This document shows positions 33,564 to 44,690 of a stretch of 64,000 nt of DNA, piece after piece. The first letter of the stretch is position 1; each line of letters starts with the position of its first letter. The notes under the pieces were generated by a model. The model made no database searches. It had not been told where the DNA came from and saw nothing but the letters and a program-made list of their open reading frames with translations. Origin of the DNA: Nymphaea colorata (Eukaryota > Streptophyta > Magnoliopsida > Nymphaeales > Nymphaeaceae); assembly GCF_008831285.2 (NCBI RefSeq), contig NC_045145.1, forward strand, positions 2,768,723-2,832,722, read 5' to 3'. Both the position numbers and the translations under genes were made by a program.

Positions 33564-33995
33564 AGATTCAAATTGGGTATATTATTACATATCCGTTTTT
33601 TTCGAATATTTATATATTTGAATTCGAATTTAGATTCAAATTTGAATAAAAAAAAGTTATATTCGAATCTGAATATGAAATCTGATTTTACAATCAGAAT
33701 AGAATCCGATTTTTATATTTACATCTGAATTCGAATCTAAAATTTGAACCGGATTTTGCCAATTTCCAACATTGGATGCAAGACATTTGTTTAAAAATGA
33801 ATCTGATCTGAATTTGTATTCGAATCTGAATCCGATTGAATATTTATATATATTCGAATCCAAATACTATTTGATGTCATTTATTAAATCTGAATCCGAT
33901 TCAATTTCCTAATCAGATATTAATTTTTTTTCTATATTCAATTTTTTCAAATCGATTCGGTCGAATATCCGATTCAAATCAGATATATTAGCAGC
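33564..33995. repeat. Dispersed GAATCTGAT-type repeat
   Basis: Repetitive words ATTCGAAT, GAATCTGAT and AATCCGATT run from the hAT flank to about 33990 (AGCAGCATCCCTAAG). It is the same vocabulary as at 21975-22780 and 36742-37085. The hAT element inserted at its left edge. Confidence 0.4.
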
Positions 33996-35116
33996 ATCCC
34001 TAAGAACAAAGCACAGAATTCTTGTAATTTGTTATTATTAATTTACGTATAACATGTTGTCTATTTTGCTTTCCAGTGAAATGCTAGGCGTCCGCAGCAA
34101 CCTCCTATCAAATACTTGACCTAATTGGTAAACTAAAATCTAAAACAAAGTCGATATGTTTATTGGATGAGAAAATAAATGGTTTTGTTGTGCTTTGTGC
34201 CGCCTTGGCCGTCACGTTAAGGATAACATCCAAATTAACAATTGTATCAGAGAGTAGAATAACACCTTAAGAAGACAAATGACGGTGCGTCAGCTCCCCA
34301 AAGGAAAGTTATACCTTTTCTTAAGACCACTGTGCTTAACGTGACAGGAGAAATCAAGTTTCCTTTTCTAACAAAAAAGACAAGGACCAGGGATTCTTGC
34401 TGCCTCATTTTTTTTTTCTTTTTGGTTTCTCGAACGGAAATTCACATGTTCCTTGATCGGGGAAGAGATTAATGACAAGTTAACTCCCACAGGGCAGTGG
34501 TGGACTGATATTTTTTTTGTTAATTAAAGAGCATTAATACCCAGTAACTAATTACCTTTTAGACCGTTAAAGCTTTTGGACTATTAACTATATAATAATT
34601 AAGATAACTAAGGAGCACCAATATGTAAATAAGCAATTTATGTTGGTCTATACAGGCTGCTGCATGCCCTCCCCCAGGTCTCCAGGCATTTTAAGATTTG
34701 TGCAAGATTCATTTGGGATTAACACCCTTTATGTGACATTTCTAACCACTCGCACGCCTAATAAGTCAGGATTTTAATTCTTTAAATAAGAGATGAGGCA
34801 TTTTATATATGTATTCCCAAATGTTATCATAAATGATATTATTGGTACACTTGGTGTATCATATATATCCTATGAAGAGCAATCCTCGATTAGAAGTCAA
34901 ATCATACAACCAGTAATGGACACCAAGGCAGTATGAACGATATGTGACCTAAAGAGGATAGTTAAAGACAAGTTCGTGCATCCTGCCTAAGGTATGGAAG
35001 AACGAAAAACAAATAAAACTATTTCAAAGTTGGACCATGACCTTGTAAAATAAAGCAGTGGCAACGTCATCATCTTGGGGACAACACAACAATAAGTGTT
35101 GGTTTCTTGGGTCCCA
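33996..35116. other. Intergenic, no gene seen
   Basis: No coding similarity, RNA gene or clear repeat boundary seen. Confidence 0.4.
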
Positions 35117-35340
35117 AGGGACATAACATAGCTCAACAGGTAGGCAGTCGCTTGGAAGATGTATCATTGGTTCAATTACCATAGACTATACTTCCATAAA
35201 CTATAACTGTGGGATCACGATACTTTAATTGACGAAGGTATCATACAGCACCTAGGTCCTGATATAGCCTAAAACCTAGAGACAATGGGGAATGGAGGGG
35301 CCTTCGGGTCTCTCTTGCGAGATCAAGTATTGTACGCCTC
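35117..35340 (+). repeat. SINE-like repeat, copy 2, with Pol III A and B boxes
   Basis: TAGCTCAACAGGTAGGC (35129) fits a tRNA-type A box and GGTTCAATTACC (35169) a B box, spaced as in tRNA-derived SINEs. The head begins near GGGACATAACA. The body runs to about GGGTCTCTCTTGCGAGATC (35305-35325). It shares head and tail words with 30695-31235. No tRNA cloverleaf is apparent, so it is not a functional tRNA gene. Confidence 0.45.
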
Positions 35341-35439
35341 TTCGTGTACATAACCAACATACGTTGAATGTGGATCCTACTATCAATATGTAAATTTACT
35401 TTAATATCCAAATATTATATGTGCACTACAAATATTCTT

Positions 35440-35890
35440 AATCATGTCGTTATCGCATACCTCTATCATTATTTTGTACATCTGTCATTACTTCATACCT
35501 CTATCACTCATATACATTATCTCATACCTTCTATCATTATCATATCTCTTTTATTATCTCATACCTTCTATCATTATCATATCTCTTTTATTATCTCATA
35601 CATTTCCTCGTACCATAGTTATTATCATACCAATGTCGTTATCTCATACCTTCTGTCATTATCATAAATTCATAATGTTTCATATTCATTATCTCATACC
35701 TTTATTATTATTATAATATGTAGCATGTGAGATAATAACATAAAGTAGTATATGATAATGATTGGAGTATGAGATAATGATAGGTATGAGATAACGATAA
35801 AAGTATGAGATGATAACACGACATGAGATAATGACATAAGTATGAGATAATATGTACGAGATAATAATAGTGACATGAGATAACACTATG
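35440..35890. repeat. Tandem short repeats arranged as an inverted pair
   Basis: The left half (35440-35705) is built of degenerate units such as TTATCTCATACCTTCTATCA and TTATCATATCTCTTT. The right half (35725-35888) is built of the reverse complements (GATAATGATAGGTATGAGAT, AAAGTATGAGATGATAA). The transcript could fold into a long imperfect hairpin. Open frames through it on both strands are low-complexity and not genes. Confidence 0.75.
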
Positions 35891-38585
35891 AGCGAGCCAA
35901 AAAATGATGACTACGAACAAATAAATTTCACTTTTATTGAATTCCATTTTTTTCGTAGTTTCCTTTTTTGTATTAATTGTGGGCATTTCTTTTGTGTTAA
36001 TTATGAGCATTTTTTTGTCATAATTAAAATGGCGCACAAAAAATTCATACATAGCACGACGTATATAACTAGCTTCGCTGTTTTAAGGGTAGTGGGTCGT
36101 GCTCACACAAAAATGTTGATTCGCTAGGTAGAATCAACAAGTTTGTCATGAACGGACAGTTGAAAGTCAAACATTACGCAGAGTACCTAAGGATGTCAGT
36201 GGATCAGATTTGGTTAATTTGGGTGTAGCAAATACTGTATGTAACTTTTTAATGTTACTGAGTTTGATTCGTAATCAGATTCAGATTCAATGTAGAAAAA
36301 GAAAACCATATTTCAACTTTTACATGTAGCAGGATCCAGATATCAGTAAATGTAGGATACCTATCAACTCCAGTGAGAAAAATCTTATAACCTATCGACT
36401 TCCGATTAGCATTTGATGAAGTCATATCTGGATTAATAAATGTTGAATTACATTAATGAGCATGAAGTCAGACCTGGATCTGGTTCATTGCCTGATATGA
36501 AACCCACCCATATACCCATAGAGAAGAACGTTATCGACCTGATCATATTCCCATAAATTGAATTAGGAAGTGCTTACAAATACTCACCTACTTTTCAATA
36601 ATCACAAGGTTCGTCTGGGTTCAGCATATACGACATAAGAAAACACTAACAGTAATTTAATTATATTAACAAGGCCATTATTAGAAAAAAATATCTCATT
36701 CGGTTATACTATTAACTGAGGTTCTGAATATACATTTTACCTAGGGATGTAAATATATTCAATTTGAATCGGACATAGGACTGAAACATTTCAAAAAAAT
36801 TAGATATGAAAAAAAATTTAATACCCGATTAAGAAATGACATTCAGTTAGATCTAGATCCAGGTTTGGATATACATAAATATCTGATCAGATTCAGATCA
36901 AATTTAGTTTTAAATAAATATCCTATATCAAATGATCTTATATTTTGAAAATCGCAAGATTCAGTTAAAAATCAGATTTGGATTGGATTCAGAGATTCGG
37001 ATTTGGATTGAATTTTCTTTCTTCGTATTCGAATCCAAATATGTGAATATTCTGATCTAAATTCAACCTCATGACATCCTTAACTCTACCATGTTTCAGC
37101 TGAAAGATATAGTTTATCTCTTTTGCCGTTCTTGTGTAGCTAATTCATAAAAAAAAACACTACAACTAAGCATTGGCGACGGCCTCGGGTACCCGGTACT
37201 CGGTCCGATCGGGCCCTGGACAGCCCGGGTCGGTTTGATGGGGCCCGATTCAGCCAAATTAGTTTTTTTTATTAGTTTTATTTAATAATAATATATATTT
37301 AATTATTAAAATGTATTTTATATTTATTTTTTATTTTATATTTAAAAAACATTTTTTATTTTACGGGCAGAGACCAGGCTCGGGTATGGGTATCGAGCCC
37401 GAGCCCGGGCTTGGATTTCAGGCGACTATAGCAAATTTGTGAGAAGTTAAATAATATGAAATGTCATATGGTTAACCAAGTTTCTCCCCACAGCAATATA
37501 TCTCAACCGCTACTTCCTTATAATTGAATGCGTATAAACACGCGCGGGCACGCATATGAAACTGAAATTTGTCAATTTTTAAAATATTTTTCACCCACCC
37601 CACCTTTTTATGTGTCCAGTTGGTCAATTTCGATTAGTGCTTGAACGAAGTTTCATTAATAAAATAGCACGATCGATCTTTAGATGTTCATATATCCAAA
37701 AAAAATTCTGATTACTTCTAAATTTTTATTACCGTTGAGAAAACCAAGTTTGGTTCTTCCTGAAATGATTCTGCACAACATCTACCATCTTTTCAAAAAT
37801 AAATCAATAAAATATGACCATAGATATTAGTCGCCACATTAATTTTATAACTAGTCATAATAGACTTGGCATGGTTCCCTATTTTACTACTACAAATGAA
37901 CTAGTAGACTACAGTGGTCTGTAACGTAGCAACAACGAATGCCACTGGACACTAATATCAACTGTGACTCCAGACTACAGCAACAGCATTATTTGATTAC
38001 AACGTACTGAAGAATAAATGAACGCAATAGTTATTATGTAAATGCAAATAGTTAATAGGAGCTTACACTGGCATGCATATTGGTGTATTAATTATCTGAC
38101 CGCTAGCTAGCAGTCTTTCTGGAACGTACAGTTGTTTTATTTTAATTTAAATTAATATATATTTTTCATGTTCCATTTAGCAGACAAAATTAATATATTA
38201 GTTTATTTCGTTTTCGACATGTATATGCCTTTTAATTTCTATAAGACGAAAAATGAATAGCGTTCGTATATGTTGACAAAAACAATTTGTTAGAAAAAAA
38301 ACAAAAAACAATTTCAAATTTTCAATAAATTTATTCAACACAAAAACGAAATTACAAGTTATAAGCTTGGACCAACAAATTCCCAATAGGTGCCTAGCCA
38401 AAAAATGCTGTGCGCGCGTGCATTTTGTCACTTTCTCTCGCTTGCACGCACACGAGTGGGGGGGAGAGAGTATATATACAGACAATAGATGCATAATAGT
38501 TGCAGATGACTAAAATTTAGGAATCCATCTTAAAAAGACCACATATTACATATACTATATATGATAATTCAACACTTTTTAATGC
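35891..38585. other. Intergenic with degraded repeats, no gene seen
   Basis: Contains GAATCTGAT-type repeats at 36180-36480 and 36742-37085 (the latter with inverted edges TAGGGATGT and ACATCCTTA) and a GC-rich relic at about 37175-37440. No coding similarity. A short GC-rich block at 38612-38680 (CCTGGGCATCTGGCC) resembles one end of the hAT family. Confidence 0.45.
37175..37440. repeat. GC-rich relic resembling the hAT family
   Basis: Both ends carry GGGCCC/CCCGGG-rich words (CTCGGGTACCCGGTACTCGG; GAGCCCGAGCCCGGGCTTGG) around a very AT-rich core. The left edge TAAGCATTGGCGACGGCC loosely follows the TAAGCCTGGGCACCGGGCC ends of the two intact elements. No target duplication is visible. Confidence 0.35.
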
Positions 38586-38867
38586 TCAATGGTACCAGAT
38601 GGCTAAATTTTTAAAACACCTGGGCATCTGGCCGACCTGGCCCAGCCCGGCCCGATAAAGAGTACCCAAGCCCGAGCACTTGCTGGCTAGCCATTGATAC
38701 AACTCACTAGTTAGAAAAGCAAGCATATCCGCAATCCTCAGGGCCTGTCGGACAATATTGAAAGGTTGCACGACCTGGACCAACAAGCTCCTTCCTCTTC
38801 TCGCCGGCCACTAAGCTCATCATAAGCCTGGGTTGCAGGCAGCAGGTCAAGATCAGATCCGATGTAA

Positions 38868-39341
38868 TTAGCGATCGGTGGACGACTCAGGTATTACTTG
38901 AAGATCTGGCTGCGCCTTATAAGACCCTGTGCAAGTCCAACTGCTCCCGAAAACGAGAACGGAGATCTCCTTCGCCAATATTTTCTGCACCTGAAACTGA
39001 TCTTCCGATGGCTTCTCGTTCGGCAGCACCACCTTGATCCAGTCGTCCCCCGCGGCGGGGCAGTCGTCTCCATTAATCCTCTGTGAAAATGGAGGCCTGC
39101 AGGGGCCGCCGATAAGGCTTGGCATGAGGTAGTAAGTCTCACCGGCCACAAGTTGATAATGAGGGGGCAAAGCGATGCAAGGTTCATTGAGGTGAACCAG
39201 CTGGTACTTGCTGAAATGGCCAGAGATTACCTGTTCCACTGTGGTGGAAGCCATGAATTCTTCTTCCCCGCCATTGAAGATCACGACTTTGGCTCTCTCT
39301 TGGCGAGGGCTTGATGGCATGGGCTGGAAACAGTTCCCCAT
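38868..39341 (-). CDS. PADRE / DUF4228 domain protein, N-myristoylatable
   Basis: A 157-residue intronless protein. It starts MGNCFQPMPSS, a Gly-2 N-myristoylation signal with Cys-4 available for palmitoylation, so it likely sits on a membrane. The body follows the plant DUF4228/PADRE pattern: a basic start (ERAKVVIFNGG), a central part with VEQVISGHFSKYQLVHLNEP and then LVAGETYYLMPS (the 'L..G..Y.L.P' block typical of the family), and a polar, probably disordered C-terminus. PADRE genes are plant-specific and often respond to pathogens and abiotic stress; the molecular activity is unknown. The start is fixed by the MGNC motif. Upstream on the minus strand, GTATATGG at about 39410 could be a TATA element. 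Its GC-rich codon use stands out from the AT-rich flanks. Length and motifs argue for an intact gene. Overlapping frames here are shadows. Confidence 0.85.
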   Translation of the reverse strand: MGNCFQPMPSSPRQERAKVVIFNGGEEEFMASTTVEQVISGHFSKYQLVHLNEPCIALPPHYQLVAGETYYLMPSLIGGPCRPPFSQRINGDDCPAAGDDWIKVVLPNEKPSEDQFQVQKILAKEISVLVFGSSWTCTGSYKAQPDLQVIPESSTDR

Positions 39342-40504
39342 CGTGGAATTCTGAACACGGTTGGTCAGATGGCTACTGAACCCAATTAAATATGCAGAGA
39401 TGAAAACATGCAGGCCATATACTTAGTCTATGCATAGAGGAATAATTGCGAGCAGGAGAGGAGGAAGAATAGAAAAAATAAAAGAATATGAAATCAAATG
39501 AGCTGCACGCACGTCCCTTAAAAGGGACGTACGTGCGCTCGACCATTTGGAAATCAAATGGTTGCTGGGCCGCGCGCCGAAGTGATGTACGTCATATTCA
39601 TGCATGAAATTTTCGTGCATGTTAATGACGAAAATACTCTTGATTAATAAAAATAACTTTTTCCAAGAAAAAAAACCAAAAAAAATAAAAGACTGAAAAG
39701 GACACTATTTTAAAATAATCTCCAACATATCGCACACTGAATGTAGCGAGATCTAAGTCCTTTGGTTTTTACAATTGTAGTTTTTTTACTTAAGTATCTT
39801 GAACTTTTTAGCATCCAAGCATTGAGCAGTTGGTTTGGGAACCGAGCATCAATGAATCTGCCTCACCTTCCGAGGGGTCTAACACGGCCAATCATCCAAG
39901 CCGCTATCATACCAGGCTGCTTAGCTTTTATTTTTTGTCCATAATAACGGCACTTTATAGACTATATACATTCAAGATTCTCTTCTCCTTTTGTGCAAAT
40001 TTTTCAAATCCATCGTCCACTTTTCCTCAATTCTGATAGAGGATGCAGAACAGGCCAAGGCCAATCTCATGTCAGACCTTGAATATTTTTGTATTTAAAT
40101 TGTTGTTTGGAGTGGTCTTTCCTTATTTCGTTTCCTTTTGGACCCCGGGTTAAATTTAAAATGTAAGGATCCATATCCGTATGGTCATTTGTAGATTGTT
40201 CCAAATCCATGTAAGACAAGGAAGAAGAGAAGAAAAATAACAGTAAGTTTAACCAGGTTCATGCACAGGCACACGCCCTTCGCAAGTTTTACAATAATTA
40301 GATAAGGAGCTCGAGAGTTTTTTTTTTTTTTTTTTTACATTGGACATATACGATTGCTGATAGGCGATGGAATTTTTACCCCATTTATTGGAACTATGTT
40401 AGTGTTTACAGCAGCTCCTGTCCAAAGTTTGCTGAATTTTGATCAATTTTCGACAAGGTACGTGTATATAGACTAGCGACAGTAAGACATTTTTGCAGCT
40501 ATTC
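39342..40504. other. Upstream region of the PADRE gene, no further gene
   Basis: Contains a short palindrome CCCTTAAAAGGGACGTACGT at about 39516-39535 and a region (39445-39720) with GTACGTGCGC and GTGCATG words resembling the repeats at 40505 and 47305. A poly-T tract lies at about 40319-40336. No coding region was recognised. Confidence 0.4.
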
Positions 40505-40745
40505 TCTAGCCTGGTTCCTTTAGAGCGAAGCTGGTTACGTGCACAAGAGCGTGCATGAAAAATTGGTGCATATGGGTGAAAATGACTAAAATACCCTTGT
40601 TAATTTTTTTAAGAAAATTTTTAAAAGGGTAAAAAAGGATTACAAAACAGTTAAAATGTCTAAAATGTCCACTTTTTTTTTTTTTATAAAAACCTTCAAA
40701 AATGCCCCCACCCCCTTTGTTGCATATTTTTTGGTGCACACTCAA
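40505..40745 (+). repeat. Dispersed repeat, copy 1
   Basis: The order GCGAAGCTGGTTACGTGCAC, GTGCATG, ACTAAAATACCC, AAAGGGTAAAAAAGGATTAC, TTATAAAAACCTTCAAAAATG and CCCCCACCCCCTTTGTTGCA is repeated in inverse orientation at 47305-47520. Non-coding. Probably a MITE-like family, but no target duplication was found. Confidence 0.5.
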
Positions 40746-41168
40746 TATGGGTAAACTTGGTTGTTAATTCGTTTGAAGCTCTTCTAAACTTGGAAAATGT
40801 ACAATAACAGAAGTCTCAACGAGGCTTGGCACTTAGCTCAAATGCCTAGGCACTAATTCCATGAAATTCTTGATGGCCCACCCTATGATTCCAAACAGTG
40901 TTCATGAGTGTCTTCGTTCTTGGGTCTCCGTTGGCACTTGGAAAATAATGGTAGACGTATTGGCTAGACTCCCTCATCCTTGGCAGGACTCGACAGTGGC
41001 CAGCTCTACCTCGACCATGTGCCCTCAGCAAAGTAACCTCTCTTGTAAGTATGCAGCCTGGTCATGCCCAAGGTGTTTCCCATGAACGAAAGCTAATTCT
41101 TTGCCTATAGGACTTGGAAGGCCATATGCATTGGGCCTACAAGTGGAGTTATATCCCAGGATCTATAA
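40746..41168. other. Intergenic, no recognised gene
   Basis: The minus strand at 40846-41031 has a 61-codon open frame (contains MRESSQYVYHYFPSANGDPR) that I cannot place. It may be a gene fragment or chance. Confidence 0.35.
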
Positions 41169-41173
41169 CTTCG

Positions 41174-41471
41174 TAAGGATTAGGGAGATGAATGAGAAAG
41201 CACAGAATATACGTGGTTCGGCATGTATACCTACGTCCACAAGAAGCAAGGGAGAGTTCGTATTGTATATTTTCTCTATATTGTTGTTTCACTCTACAAT
41301 CACTATTTAACGTGAGTGAATACAACAGTTACAAAGCAAGAAATCATGAAAAGAAAAATTAACGGCAATCCATGGTGGGCAACTTTTAACATAGGTAACA
41401 CTATCCAACTAATCATGGAAATACCATAAATAGTGTTGCCATAACGAGCCTCCTGTAGAACCGTTTCAACA
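41174..41471 (-). repeat. Copia 3' LTR (left)
   Basis: 298 bp. In element orientation it begins TGTTGAAACGGTTCTACAGG and ends CCCTAATCCTTA. It contains the (plus-strand) block ACGTGGTTCGGCATGTATAC also found in the right LTR. Confidence 0.95.
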
Positions 41472-41484
41472 CTCCCCCTTAAGT
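41472..41484 (-). other. Copia polypurine tract
   Basis: In element orientation CTTAAGGGGGAGT directly precedes the LTR start TGTTGAAAC. This is the plus-strand priming site. Confidence 0.85.
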
Positions 41485-43090
41485 TGGGAGTGTATGTTGA
41501 CGACTCCTAACTTGATCATAGTGCTTCTAAGTTTTTCTCTGATAAATGCTTTGGTGAAGATATCAGCATATTGCTCCTCACTTCTGACAAAAGGAGTGAT
41601 GATTTCTTTGTTTTGAACCTTGTCGCGTATAAAGTGACAATCAATTTCAATATGCTTTGTCCTTTCATGAAAGACTGAGTTTGCGGCTATATATATTGCA
41701 GCTTGATTATCACAATACAACTTTATAGGACGAGGGTGTTCAAAGCTTATTTCCTTTAGCATCGCTTTGAGCCAAATGAGTTCACATGTAGTGTTTGCCA
41801 TTGCTCTATATTTAGCTTTGGCACTGGATCTTGAAATCACTTTTTGATTTTTACTCTTCCATGAGACCAAATTTCCCCCAACCATAATACAAAACCCTGT
41901 AGTTGACTTTCTGTCTGATACACTTTCAACCCAGTCTGCATATGAGAAACCTACTATATCGATATTTCCATTTTGCTTCATCCAAATACCACGTCCTGGA
42001 GCTTCTTTTAAGTATCTTAAAAATCTATCCTGGGGTGCATGCATATATTTGCTTACTTCACTAACTGCATAGGTAATGTCAGGCCTTGTAACCGTCAAAT
42101 ATATCAATTTTCCAACAATACGTTGATACTATTTTGCATCTTGTATTGGTTCTTCATGATATATCTTGTCAAGTTTGTGATTTACCTCTATTGGTGTGAC
42201 TGCTGGCTTCGCTCCAAGTTTCCCTATTCCCTTCATTAGATCAAGAGCATATTTCCATTGGGATAAATATAAACCTTTCTTGGAGTGACTTACCTCTATT
42301 TCTAAGAAGTATTTCAATCTTCCTAGATCTTTTATCTCAAACTTTTGATGGAAATATTGTTTGGTCTTCTCAACTAGATTCTTGGAATCGCCTGTGATGA
42401 CAATATCATCCACATAAGCAAAAACCAAAACAGATTTATTTTGGAAATGATGAATGAATAAAGAGTTGTCTGAAACACTACGTTTGTACCCAAAATCAAT
42501 CAAGGCAGAACTGAGCTTTGAGTACCAAGCTCGCGGGCATTGTTTGAGTCCATAGATAGACTTCTTCAATTTGCAAACAAGATTTTTTTGGTTTTCATAA
42601 TTGAGGCCTTGAGGAATTTTCATGTAGAATTCTTCCTGTAAATCACCCTGAAGAAAAGCGTTCTTTACGTCAAGGTAAAATAAATCTCACTCATAATTGT
42701 AAACAATAGATATTAGGGTACGAAAAGTTGTTATCTTTGCCACTGGAGCAAACGTTTTTGTATAGTCAATCCCTTCTGTTTGAGAGAAGCCTCGAGCAAC
42801 AAGACGAGCTTTATGTCTGTCAAGAGTTCCATCACTATGAAATTTCAGTTTAAAAACTTATTTGCAACTAACAGGTTTTTTACCTGGAGGAAGAGGGACA
42901 AGTTCCCATGTGTGATTTTTTGTTAGAGCATCTAGTTCGCCCCATATGGCATTTTTCCAACAAGGATCTTGAACAGCCTCTTCAAATGTCCTTGTTCAGA
43001 GACTTTGTTTAACTGCATAAAAAAGGCTGCCTGAGTTTGAGAGAAAGCACCATAATCAACGCAGACTTCTATCGGATATTTAACCATACT
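41485..43090 (-). pseudogene. Copia reverse transcriptase and RNase H relic
   Basis: RT (42623-42129) reads CKLKKSIYGLKQCPRAWYSK, then VFAYVDDIVITGDSKN with the intact YVDD active site, then FEIKDLGRLKYFLEIEVSHS. The next frame (42107-41466) begins MIYLTVTRPDITYAVSEVSK and has FSYADWVESVSDRKSTTGFC (ADW is followed by V where AG is usual), SRSSAKAKYRAMA (EAEY replaced by KAKY), LYCDNQAAIYIA, and HIEIDCHFIRDKV and ends near the PPT. Upstream, 43090-42624 holds further RT sequence with stops (for example HKRLVARGFSQTEGIDY-like reading near 42790). Loss of the RNase H acidic residue and two frame breaks show inactivity. Confidence 0.9.
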
Positions 43091-43092
43091 GC

Positions 43093-43500
43093 TCATAGCA
43101 AAATCTTTGTATCGTTCGGGTTGTTGGCTATGTCTTTCTGAGCGCCGAAGAATGTTCTCTTGTTTTGTCTCAATTGCAGTAACTTGTCGAGAATGATGTT
43201 GGCGAATCCTTTCCGATCACCGCAGGGTGTTTTCTGGTTGTGTTTCAGTTGCAGCGATTTGTCGTGAGTCACTATCAACTCTTTCAATGATAGGAGTGGT
43301 ATCTTCATTATTTTGGACTTGAATAGAAACTTTACCATTCTCAACGTCAGCCATAGGAAAAACATTAGGAAGAGGGAGAAACTGAAATTTTGAGTTTATT
43401 TTCTCCCTTTGAGGATGAACTTGTGTCTCACTCTGAGGACAATTTTCAAAATATGCTTGCGACTCATCAAATCTAACATCCCGAAATATATACATTTTTC
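43093..43500 (-). pseudogene. Copia integrase-RT linker relic
   Basis: Two overlapping frames (43495-43217, 43365-43093) start MYIFRDVRFDESQAYFE, the block that normally follows the integrase C-terminus ('..DV.FDE..'), and continue in a low-complexity polar linker before RT. Confidence 0.6.
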
Positions 43501-43735
43501 TTGAAGCTGCATCAAAGCATCTATACCCTTTCTTGGTAGGGGAATATCCGAGAAATACACATTTTATGGCAAGAGGCTGTAACTTGTTTCGATGTTTGGG
43601 AGATTTTCAAACATAAACAATGCATCCAAACTTTCTAAGATGTTCAATAATGTGTTTCGTTCCTTTAACAACTTCAATGGGGGATCTATTTTCAAGGTAG
43701 CGTCTTGGTTGCCTGTTTATAATATAGTTGGCTGC

Positions 43736-44690
43736 TTAAATTACTTCACTCCAAAAATGTTCTGGAACATTGTTTTGGGAAAGCAACGCACGAGTCACTT
43801 CAAGTAAATGCCTATTTCTTCTTTTAGAAACTTCGTTCTGTTGAGGTGTTTCTCTACATGTAGTCTGGTGGTGTATACCAACCTTGTTGACAAAGGACTC
43901 AAAATTCTTGTTTATATATTCAGTCCCATTGTCCGTCCATAAGGTTTTAATTTTTGTCCCAAACTCAGTGACTACCATGTTGTAAAATATTTGAAATTTA
44001 AAAAACTCCTCGTCCTTGGTTTTTAAGAAATATATCCAACCCACATGAGAATAATCATGAATGAAAGATAAGTAGTACTTAAAACCATTATATGAATAAA
44101 AAAAGGTTGGTCCCCAAACGTCTGAGTGAACAATCTCAAAAACTGACTTCGTAATGCTTTCAGAGGAAGAAAATGGTAGTCGAGTTAACTTGGCATACCG
44201 GCACACCTCACAAGTATTGCAATCACAAAATATTCTACGCTTCAAGGAATTTAAAACATAATTTGATGGATGCCCCAACCTCAAATGCCATTTTTCTCCT
44301 TCAGTCTTGTTTGTAGTGGCAGAAAGTGCCTTATTTATGCAATTCAAGTAATAGAGACCGTGAAATTCGTCCCCTTCACCAATCGTCTTCCCGGTGATCT
44401 GATCCTGAAACACAACCTTTGAGGGCGAGAAAATCACATTACAGTTGTCCGTCTTTGTTATCTTACTGACGGACATGAGATTGGAAGCCAAATTAGATAT
44501 ATAAAACATCAATAGGATCCTTCTCAAAAAATTGTGCAACTCCCTTTCCTATGACACTAACCTTGCCCCCATTAGCTATAGTAACGAGTTTTATATACGA
44601 GACTCCTTCAATGTCGGCTAAAATATTTTTGGAACCAGCCATATTGTCTGATTCACTAGAGATCTATTATCCAAGTATTCTCGTCTCAAC
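43736..44690 (-). pseudogene. Copia protease-integrase relic
   Basis: Protease: near 44670 the frame reads TWIID and then, one base out, SSESDNMAGSKN, so the DSGAS active-site segment is broken by a frameshift and a stop. GAG-pre-integrase: EGEKWHLRLGHPSNYVLNSL with CNTCEVCRYAKLTRLPF (HHCC zinc finger). Integrase core: SVFEIVHSDVWGPTFFYSYN, WTDNGTEYINKNFESF and RETPQQNEVSKRRNRHLLEV, giving the D,D,E set. The integrase stretch 43736-44539 is the longest open piece of the element (267 codons). Confidence 0.9.

Noticed and set aside
35117-35190. Functional tRNA gene
   Set aside because: A and B boxes are present but no cloverleaf with paired acceptor stem could be drawn; the SINE-like reading fits better.
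35368-36052. Frames rich in Ser/His/Tyr/Ile on both strands
   Set aside because: They arise from the inverted short-repeat array and have no domain content.
38605-38830. Third intact hAT element
   Set aside because: CCTGGGCATCTGGCC at 38612 and TAAGCCTGGG at 38822 are in the same orientation, not inverted, and have no 8-bp duplication.
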